DNA from: Bacteroidota bacterium
GTDB taxonomy: Bacteria; Bacteroidota; Bacteroidia; B-17B0; Aurantibacillaceae
Assembly (NCBI GenBank): GCA_016185125.1
Contig: JACPOC010000031.1
Location: 1 to 46,348 of the forward strand
Reading direction: 5' to 3'
Length of the DNA stretch: 46,348 bases
In this document: piece by piece, positions 34,081-43,300 of the stretch
Numbering within the stretch: the stretch's first letter is position 1
Layout: the number at the start of each line of letters is the position of its first letter
The notes under the pieces: model-generated
What the model saw: the letters and a program-made list of their open reading frames with translations, nothing else
Told to the model about the DNA's origin: nothing
Databases searched by the model: none
Translations under genes and position numbers: made by a program

Positions 34081-34587
34081 TCAGGAAATTCTCATTTTAA
34101 TATTGGCAACAAGATCTTGCAATAGCGCTAAATGCTCACTTTTAGATTGTTGAGCCACTTCCAACGCTTTAATTAGCGTAGTTTGCTGTATAATCCCTTC
34201 CACGTTTTCCACTACCGTTAACGCTTCCATGGCTAATGCAAAATCGTTTTGGCAGGCAAGATCTACAAAAAATAAAAATTCGGAAGTAAAATCAAGTCCC
34301 GTTTCCCAACAGGCTGCCGCAAGTTTGGTTTTTTCGCTTACTTTGCCGGCTTTTTTAATAGATTCCACTAAAATAGCGTGCGCATTTTTATCTTTTAATT
34401 TTTTGAAAATTTCTTCGAGTTCCTGGCGACTAATTTCTTTTTCAAGCAACGATTCAATAAGGTCGGCGATGTCGTTATCTTTTTTATTAAATCCATCTCT
34501 GTTAACGATAAGCGTGCTGTATTCGTTTTCATCAAACAGTTTTTTGGGATCAAGATTTTCTTCATCCAGCAGTTCTTTTATATCCAT
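34081..34587 (-). CDS. Hypothetical helical protein upstream of ndh
   Basis: The 168-residue, acidic, Leu-rich protein is predicted to be almost all helix, with segments such as EEIFKKLKDKNAHAILVESIKK separated by short turns, similar to helical repeat proteins. No catalytic motif. It starts 17 bases after the MoxR stop, so the two are probably cotranscribed. Function unknown. Confidence 0.7.
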   Translation of the reverse strand: MDIKELLDEENLDPKKLFDENEYSTLIVNRDGFNKKDNDIADLIESLLEKEISRQELEEIFKKLKDKNAHAILVESIKKAGKVSEKTKLAAACWETGLDFTSEFLFFVDLACQNDFALAMEALTVVENVEGIIQQTTLIKALEVAQQSKSEHLALLQDLVANIKMRIS

Positions 34588-34604
34588 TTTTTAAAATAAA
34601 ATAA

Positions 34605-35567
34605 TTATAGTAATTGATTGATAATTTGTTCTACGCTCACGCCTTCCGCTTCGGCTTTGTAATTTAAAACCAATCGGTGGCGTAAAATAGGAACAGCAAT
34701 GGCTTTTACATCTTCAATATCTGGACTAAATTTTCCGCGAATTGCCGCATGACATTTTGCCCCAATAATTAAATACTGTGAAGCACGTGGACCGGCGCCC
34801 CATTGAAGATATTTTTTGGTTATATCCGTAGAAAATTCGCCGTTTAAGCGTGTTTTATGAACCAGCTTTACGGCATATTCTATTACGTTATCTGCTACGG
34901 GAATTTTACGGATCAGATCCTGAAAAAAAACGATTTCCTGGGCATTAAGAACTTTGTTTAACTTTACATTGGTAGTGGTGGTTGTTAATTTAACCACGCG
35001 AAGCTCTTCTTCAAACTTAGGATAATCCAACCAAACATTAAACATAAAACGGTCGAGCTGAGCTTCCGGCAAAGGATACGTTCCTTCCTGTTCAATAGGA
35101 TTTTGAGTGGCCAATACAAAAAACGGATTATCCAAAATGTATCTTTTTCCGGCCGCAGTAACCTGTTTTTCCTGCATGGCTTCCAGTAAAGCGGCTTGCG
35201 TTTTTGGAGGCGTGCGGTTTATTTCATCGGCTAAAATTATATTGGCAAATAAAGGACCTTTTATAAATTTAAAATTACGGTCTTCATCCAAAATTTCATT
35301 TCCGATAATGTCGCTGGGCATAAGATCGGGCGTAAACTGAATCCGGTTAAAACTAAGTCCTAGTGCATCGGAAATTGTATTTACCAGCAATGTTTTTGCT
35401 AAACCCGGAACCCCAACCAGCAAGCAATGCCCTTTGCTGAAAATGGAAATTAACACATTTTTAATAGTTTCTTCCTGGCCAACAATCACTTTTCCAATTT
35501 CGGAATTGAGTTGTTTATATTTTTCTACAAAGGCCTCTATGGCTTCGGAATCGGAATTAAAATTCAT
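34605..35567 (-). CDS. MoxR-family AAA+ ATPase
   Basis: This is a chaperone-like ATPase that helps assemble or activate partner complexes. Walker A is GVPGLAKT at 52-59, Walker B LADEINR at 112-118, sensor 1 is in ATQNPIEQEGTYPLPEAQLDR and an arginine finger region follows. The length of 320 residues is normal. MoxR genes are usually followed by DUF58 and von Willebrand factor genes; here only a helical hypothetical gene follows, so the usual partners are missing. Confidence 0.92.
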   Translation of the reverse strand: MNFNSDSEAIEAFVEKYKQLNSEIGKVIVGQEETIKNVLISIFSKGHCLLVGVPGLAKTLLVNTISDALGLSFNRIQFTPDLMPSDIIGNEILDEDRNFKFIKGPLFANIILADEINRTPPKTQAALLEAMQEKQVTAAGKRYILDNPFFVLATQNPIEQEGTYPLPEAQLDRFMFNVWLDYPKFEEELRVVKLTTTTTNVKLNKVLNAQEIVFFQDLIRKIPVADNVIEYAVKLVHKTRLNGEFSTDITKKYLQWGAGPRASQYLIIGAKCHAAIRGKFSPDIEDVKAIAVPILRHRLVLNYKAEAEGVSVEQIINQLL

Positions 35568-35816
35568 ATAGTAATAAATTGTTTTTTAGGGATTTAATTG
35601 GGGAGAAAAGGATAAAAATTTAAAACGATGCCAATTCTGCAATTAAACCGGGCTTAAAGATAAGAATTTAAAGCTAAATCAGGTAAAAGACGCCTATATA
35701 AAAGCGCTTGGTTTAAAAGACTATCTAAAGAACTTAGTTGATATTCAAACAAAAGAAATTTGGTTTGAAGCAAAAGATAGCAGTAAGCATTTAACCTATG
35801 CTATGTTTACTCAATT

Positions 35817-35844
35817 ATTACATTACATTACATTACATTACATT
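35817..35844 (+). repeat. ATTAC pentanucleotide repeat in a coding frame
   Basis: Five full ATTAC units plus ATT. The reading frame before the repeat and the one after it differ by exactly one 5-base unit, so slippage can explain the break in the gene. Confidence 0.85.
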
Positions 35845-36124
35845 CAGCAGGCATAAAATATGGTGATAGCAGAGGCATTTATATTAATCCTGAAAATCTC
35901 TGGCAATCAGCTACAATGTTTTCTGTAACTGATGAGTTTAAAAAATGATTATTGGCTTTGGATGCTATTTAACCGAACACACGAACTGCCAGCGCAGATG
36001 ATCTTGAATGGGACGGTAAAAAGTGGAGCATAGTAAATCATTTTATCCCTTTTACCGAAGAAGAAGTAAATGCCACCGGGCGTTTTGAGTCGGACTTTAT
36101 GGTTCAGTATCGTAATAACCTTCC

Positions 36125-36207
36125 CGTCATTGAGAGCGCAGTACAACGTATCGAAGCAATCTCCACTGACAAAAAGATTGCTTCGGGAAAAAGCCCTCGC
36201 AATGACG
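36125..36207. repeat. REP/RPE-like palindromic element inserted in frame
   Basis: CGTCATTGAGAG (36125-36136) pairs with CTCGCAATGACG (36196-36207), and CGAAGCAATCT (36152-36162) pairs with AGATTGCTTCG (36175-36185). The word CGTCATTGCGAG with GAAGCAATCT is a very common dispersed repeat in bacteria. The insertion is translated without a stop and sits between two conserved-looking parts of the host protein. Confidence 0.75.
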
Positions 36208-36480
36208 AGTTTCCGTATCCTAAATACAAAAAGCAATTAAGCCTTGAAGCCCAGACTGTATTAAAAGAAGGCAAACTATTATGGCAGGCTTATTTTGCGC
36301 ATACCGATGAAAGAAAGGTAAGAGATGAGTTAAAACTGAACCGCCCCGACGTTGGATGGTATCAGGTAAGAAAAGCATTGCAGGCTCGTAATTCGGATAG
36401 TGATTTTCCGACGGTGAGCTTTAAACCCTTTGAAGATGCTTATAAGGCTTTAAGTTAAAAATTACAGCCAATGGTATATG

Positions 36481-36620
36481 ATACCAAATGAATCTATAAT
36501 TTAGTCCAATATACGCGTCCTTTTTATATCCATACTTATTTAAAAAATAGTTCCATAGGCAATGCTAGGCAACAATTTTTAAAAATCGTCTTGATAAAAA
36601 ATCATAGATTCATTTGGTAT
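36481..36620. mobile_element. 140-bp MITE-like element
   Basis: ATACCAAATGAATCTAT (36481-36497) and ATAGATTCATTTGGTAT (36604-36620) are perfect 17-base terminal inverted repeats around 106 bases with no gene. No target duplication is obvious. The size and layout suit a non-autonomous transposable element mobilised by a full-length relative elsewhere. Confidence 0.65.
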
Positions 36621-36667
36621 GAGCTGGGCTTTTTAAAAATTTAATTAATGTTTGGCGCAAGCAGCAA

Positions 36668-37129
36668 TTAATTATTTATTCTTAAAATATCTTTAATAAT
36701 ATTTAAATGATGTTTGGTATGAATCTCTAAAAATTTAATGGTGTCTTTAAGCTTTAAATCTCCAAAAAAAGGATGGGTAAAATAAGCTGAAGGCGATAAA
36801 GTTTTTAGTTCCTGAATTTTATCTTTTCCATAGTTAATATGAGCTGTTAGGCTTTCAGTATTAAATAGTGCCGGTGTTACAACTTTGGGTGCTTTAGCCC
36901 TGCCGCGAGGAATTTTTCCTGTAACAAAAACCAGTAATTTACTAAAACGGAATGAAGGTTTATATTTGGTAGGTTCTGAATTTTTTAAAGCGTTTATAAT
37001 TGCATTATTAGTTAACAGTATGTGTTCAATATGCCAACCAACGGAAGAACCGGAAACAGCTAAATTTTGTATATGCTGCTGAGGTAAGGTGTTTTCCAAC
37101 TCAAATAATAGGTTTTCTAATTTTCTCAT
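36668..37129 (-). CDS. DinB/DUF1569-like protein
   Basis: The 153-residue helical protein has His residues spaced as in DinB-fold proteins (WHIEHIL near residue 32 and FLEIHTKHHLNII near 135), likely metal ligands. Relatives include thiol-dependent transferases, but no substrate can be assigned. It stands alone, with a TAAATTTG -7-like motif on the minus strand at 37174-37167 and no well-spaced -33. Confidence 0.75.
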   Translation of the reverse strand: MRKLENLLFELENTLPQQHIQNLAVSGSSVGWHIEHILLTNNAIINALKNSEPTKYKPSFRFSKLLVFVTGKIPRGRAKAPKVVTPALFNTESLTAHINYGKDKIQELKTLSPSAYFTHPFFGDLKLKDTIKFLEIHTKHHLNIIKDILRINN

Positions 37130-37331
37130 GCTTGCTTATGTTAAGTTATAAATGGCTTATATTTTTCAAATTTATAAATTAGAATTAAGAGCAGGTGAAT
37201 AATACAGACAAGGGTTAAATATTAACTTTTAAATCAATTTAGGATTAAATTTAATCTTTGTTTTAACAAAAAAAATTACTCATCTATTTTTAAATTATAC
37301 TATATTTACGTTTACAGGCTTTTTAAACCCT

Positions 37332-40300
37332 ATGAAAAAACTTTACCTCCTTCTATTTATATTTTTATTATCTAAAACTTTTGCCAATGGCGGTTACATA
37401 ACCATTTCCTCGGTTGTGCCCGGAAGTATAACTGTTTGTGGGCAAAGCAAGGTGTTTTCGTTTACCATCAACAATCCTTCGGCTTTTAATTTAACCAATG
37501 TAACCGTAAGCTTAACAATGCCTTCGGGTATTAATTATCAGTTAGGGTCTGTTACCAATGCCACTTTGTTAAGCGGAGTGCCACTTAACGCGCCTACTTT
37601 TACGCTTGCCAATCTGGCTTCCTTAACATCGGTAGTTATTTCGTACACAGCTTCTGCAGATTGTAACATTCTCAATTATTTAAGCCTTGGTCTTCCCACC
37701 GAAAATAAAATTAAAGTAAATTACACTGCCGGAAGTAATTCAACTTTTGATGATCATACCACGCAGCTTTATTTTGTTAAGCAACCCAATGTTTCCATTA
37801 CAGCTGTTACCAATCAGTCTTTCAATGGCACTATTGGAGGAACTTTTACCAGATGCATAACCATAACCAATGGCGGAACAGGCGAACTGAGCACGTTTAC
37901 ATTAACCGATGTGCACGGAAACGGCCTTCAGATAACAGCTGCTGCACCCGGTGTGTGGACGAGCGGGGGAGGTACCGAAACATATTTACTCAGCGCCAAT
38001 GATTTTACAGCCATAGGAAATGGAAACACTTTATTTGAAACAGGCGAAAGTATTACCATCTGCGAAACCGTTAGTATCAGTAATTGCTCCTCAGTATTCT
38101 CTACCTTTACGGCGGGCTGGGGTTGCAGCGGGCAATCCTGCCAAACTTCCGGCTCTACAGCCAATGTTGTTTTCCCTAATTTTGTTCCCAACCTGGTTAT
38201 TACACCGGTACCTTACACAAACGTTTGTTTAGGTGTTGGTAATCTTAGTCCGCAAACACTTAAAATTGTAAATACAGGCGCAGGCCAAGCCATTAATACA
38301 ATTTTAAATATCTATCAAACTTCAGGTCCTAGTTATTATGATCCTTCGCAGCAAACAGAAATTATCATTTCATCTATTACTATAAAAGTAAACGGAGGCG
38401 CGCCCACGGCATTAGCACCTACCAGTACAAGTGCAAGCACTACTTATTCGTGTTTATCCGCTAGTCCAATTGGCTCAGTAAAATTAACCGTGCCTACTAT
38501 TAATCCGGGCGATACTGTGCGAATAACATGGAATACACAAAGCTGCTGCCAAACAGGATATGGCTATTATAACGGTTGGGCTTATAATGCTGCTTATGAA
38601 AGTATTTGTGCTAACAACTATATTGTTCCCGCGGCCTGGGGTATGGTGTACAAGCAAAATTACATGTTCAACATGGTTAATAACGGTTCCCCATCTACCA
38701 TCATAGCTGGGCAAACTAGCACATTTAATTATTTATTGAATGGTGTGTATAATAGTTCTCCGGCACTACCCGATGCCTCCTTAAAAATTACATTTACGGT
38801 TAGTCCGTGTTATATTTATTCAGCTAATACAATCAAAATAATTAACAGTGTAGGAACAGCTACGTTTTTACCATCAAGTGTTACGCAGGTTGGTAATGTA
38901 ATAACGGCTATCTTTTCAGGATCTCCGCCCTTTACTTCTACCTTGTACGGCACGTTGGAACAAGCACAGATTTTAATAGACCTAACAGGAAACTGCGCAT
39001 CTTGCACAAGTGGGCCTGGTACAATTGGGGTAGGGGTTTATTATTCGCCTTCAGCTTCGTGTACCTGCGAAATGCTTTTAATTTCGAGTAATTTTAATTT
39101 GAATTTAGTTTGTCCTGTTACTTGCGAGGGATTAAACTTTTTAAATTACGAGATTAAAAGAACTAGTTACGGCTTGCCTGATAACAACGACGATGGTTTG
39201 CCTGAAACTGCCGGCGTACTTGATTTTACAAGAATTAAAAGAACCCGCGCCATGTTTGGCGATACAATAACATCAAGCTTTTACGCGAAAGTAAAAACAA
39301 GTTTAGCAAATCCAACTTGGCAATATTGTTATGCCAATTCAACAATTTCTAACGGAAATAATTTAACTTCTATTGGAGGAAAATTGAGAATATATAGGGC
39401 TAATGCGCTTTTTGCCACTGTAAATATTGCCAGTGTTACAGCCGTTGCCCCACCTGCCACTTTTAAATACGATATAGGATCGGCAGCTTTGATAGCCAGC
39501 GGCGGCGTTGCTCCGGGCTTTGTTTATTTAAATAATGATTCATTGGTTTTTGAGCCTCAGTATAAAGTTACCACTAATATCGGGGGTTCTATTTTACCTT
39601 GTTCAACTACCAATACGTTTATAGTATCTAATGTGCCTAATCCAACAAATCCGGCAAACATATTTTCCTGTAATACTTTTCAGGGAAATTTTTCAATTAT
39701 AGGTTATTACTATACCAATTACGGTCCGGATAGCTATAGTGCGCTTAACTGTAATCAAATTGCAATTACCCAAAATTATTATTTATCTATTGGGCCATGC
39801 TGTAGTAATTATGCGGGGGGAAATCTTTTTCCTTACGAATACCGCAACTGGGCGCGCATGGATACCTTAAAAACTATTCTGCCTCCGGGTTATAAGTTTA
39901 TTGCCGCACAATTTGTGGAAGTGCGAACGATGGGGACTTTTGCCGGATCTTCATCGGCGGTGTTTACCATTTCTCCGCTTAGTTCGGCAACAAGTACGCT
40001 TGTATTTCCTGTAGGTTCTTTTTATACAGCTTCTTCTACGCCTTCCATTACTCCAAGTGATGACGGATTTTATGGGGTGTTTACAGCCACCATAGAGCCG
40101 AGTTGTGCGGTTGCTCAAAACACCGCACAATACATTGGTTATAATTGGACGTTTAAACCCTCTGGCTTTTTACCACAAGGCAATGCGCAAAACGTTAGTA
40201 ACGTAAATACGCAAGACGCCATTACCTATATTGGGCCGTCTATATTCCTGCAATCGCCTTTACCTAATTTAAACGCAATTAATAATGTTGTTAACTGGGA

Positions 40301-43300
40301 TATATCTTTATCCAACACTACCAATTCACCTGCCAACAATACCTGGTTCGCAGCACCAACCATATCTGGAATCACTATTAATACCGTGGTTGATCTGGCC
40401 ACGAATGTTACCTTAACCCCCGTTGCCGGAATTTATCAAATTGGCACACTTCCTGGCGGCACAATAAAAAATTATAGATTATACGGTAGCTATACTTCCT
40501 GTTCACAAGATAGTATTGTTGTGCATGCAGGTTGGAATTGTCAGGGTTATCCTGCGAGCGTAAGTGCTTACCCTTGTGTTACAAAAAAGATTACTTTAAA
40601 ATCTACTCCTCAATCCCCTTTATTAATTACCAATGTAATTACGCCTGCTACTGTTGTTGATTTGTGTGATACTGCAAGCTATGAAGTGATAGGCACTAAC
40701 GTGCAGTTAGGAACAGTTTATAATTTAACGGTTAATGTAAATATACCTTCGGGCGTTTCTATTGTTCCGGGATCATCGCAAATGGCTTACCCGGCCACAG
40801 GGCCTTATGTAAGTATTAGTAATCCGGTTTTTGTAGGAGGAACCATATATCAATATAATGTTTCGGTAATATCGCCAAGCATAGGAGCTAACGGATTACC
40901 GGGAATATTGAGTGGAGGAATTAATTCAGTAAAGATTAAATTTAAGGTCATCACGTCCTGCGGTTATACTTCGGGAAGCCTTGCCAGCTTTAGTTTTTTT
41001 GGAGTGAGTGGCTGCGGCGCTTCAACCGGACAATTAGTTTCTTTATCCTCACAATTAGGAATAACCGGCGCTTCAGCACCTTACACTACCAATACTATTT
41101 TAAAAAGCACCTTTATCTCTCCTTGTAACAACAGCTCGGTTTTAAAGGTATATACTAAAAACCTTGGCGGTATGAATTTTGGAAATGTAGATACCATTCG
41201 TGTTACACTTCCTGTGGGAGTTAGTTATGTAACGGGATCTTTTGCCGGATTAACCAATGCCCCTGTAAATGCGGTTCCTGTAATATCAATATTAAACAAC
41301 AGACAACGATTAGCCTGGAAATTGCCTCAGGGCGTAGTTCCTAACGACAGTACTGTGTTTAATATAAATTACACCGGTAATCCCAATGTATTAAGTTGTA
41401 ACATTTCCAATTTTGAAACAGAAACAACTACCAGTTCATCCTTGTTGTGTACTCTGACAAATAGTTTTTGCGGCGTGCAGGTTATAACCGGTGGAGATAC
41501 CCTGCCTATATTTACTTACAAAAGTTATCTTACGCTCTCAAATGCAGGAGGCTATTCTGTTCCTAACCCGCCTTCGGGTGAAACCGCTTTTGTGACGTTT
41601 ACCATTAACAATACGGGACAAACTTTAAACCCTTCGAATAATACGGTTATCAGTTATTATAATGATGTTAACTCAAACGGGATTTATAATTCCGGAGATA
41701 TTCTTATTACCCAGCACACTCTTAATGTAGCCATACCAAGCAACGGCATTTATGCGTATTCGTATACACTTAATATTCCTTCGGGGGCTGCCTGTCATTA
41801 TATAGCCGTTGTTGATACTGCACTTAATAAATGTTCATGTACTTCTTCGCAGTTGGTGCTAAATCTGCCTTTAAAGAATATGGCTTTAGATACCACTCTT
41901 TGCCACGGTATGACCGCCCCATTAGGCTTGAGCGCCATTACGGGATATACTTACAGTTGGAGTCCCGGAACCAATCTTAATTCCACTACTGTTTCCAATC
42001 CTGTTCTTTCGGCAATCAATAACACCAATGCGCCGATCACGACCAATTACATTGTAACGGTAAACAGGAATACCTGTATATCCACCGATACGGCCAAGGT
42101 AATTGTTAGGCCCGTACCTAATCTTACCATTTCGGCAATAAGCAATACGCTTTGTGCGGGAAATTCTACAAACATAGCTGTATCCGGAGCAAATACTTAC
42201 ACCTGGCTGCCTTCCGGATCCTTAAACAACGCTTCAGCGGGTACAGTAATTGCAACGCCAAGTATAAGTACCAATTACACGGTGAGCGCGGGCAATTTGT
42301 TTGGCTGTGTAACGAGTTCTCTTGCCTCAGTATTTGTGAATTCATTGCCATCTGTCTCTGCTACCAGCAACAGTTTGTGCGCAGGTCAAAGCGCGACTAT
42401 TAATGTAAGCGGCGCAGTAAATTATACATGGACTCCCTTTTCCTCGCTTAGCAGTAGCACTACCCCTATCGTTACAGCTAATCCTGTTACAACTACTATT
42501 TATTCTGTTACAGGAATGGATGCAAATGGATGCAGTAAAACAGCCACTTCTACTGTAATTGTAAACCCTGTTCCTGTTTTAAGTACTACAAGCGGAACGA
42601 TTTGTTCGGGCAATTCCACAAGCATCAGTGTAGGTGGTGCAACTTCTTACAGTTGGAGTCCGGCAGGCGGATTAAATAGTACAACAGCGTCAACCGTTAC
42701 TGCCAGTCCTACAGTGAGTACTACTTATTCAGTAACAGGAACCGATAATCTTGGTTGCGCTTCTACTGAAACTTCAGCGGTTATTGTTAACCCTGTGCCC
42801 GTGCTGAGTACCACGAGTATTACTATATGTGCCGGAGATTCAGGGATGATTACCGCCAATGGTGCCGCAACATACAGCTGGAATCCTCCTACCGCTTTGA
42901 GCAGCAGTACTTTATCGAACGTTAATGCCAGTCCTATTAGCAGCACAGTTTATACGGTAACCGGTACTAACGGTTTCGGGTGTTCTTCTTCCTCAGTGGC
43001 GGCAGTTAATGTAAATACCTTGCCGCCGGTAAGCGCTACCAGCAACAGTTTGTGCGCAGGGCAGAGCGCCACTATCGGCGTGAGCGGAGCTATTAATTAT
43101 ACATGGACACCTTCTTCTTCATTGAGCAGCAGTGTGGCTCCTACGGTTACAGCATCACCAAATAGCACTACTGTTTATACCGTAACAGGCACAGATGCCA
43201 ATGGGTGCAGTAAAACTGACACTTCATTAGTTTTTGTCGGAATATTACCGGTTTTAAGTCCTACTAACGGTTTTGTATGTGCCGGAAGTTCTGTAAGTGT

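Larger units (their letters stand above)
35647..36458 (+). pseudogene. Decayed gene with slippage frameshift, two stops and palindromic insertion
   Basis: A coherent protein can be traced from LKDKNLKLNQVKDAYIKALG (35653 on) through IWFEAKDSSKHLTYAMFTQ, GIKYGDSRGIYINPENLWQ and LEWDGKKWSIVNHFIPF to the C-terminal WYQVRKALQARN. A frameshift lies in an ATTAC repeat (35817-35844); removing one unit restores the frame. Two in-frame stops follow (TGA 35946-35948 and TAA 35970-35972). A palindromic element sits in frame at 36125-36207. The N-terminus is missing. A product from the last part (36099-36458, 119 residues) is possible. I cannot name the family; some phrases recall restriction-associated proteins, which is weak. 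Confidence 0.75.
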
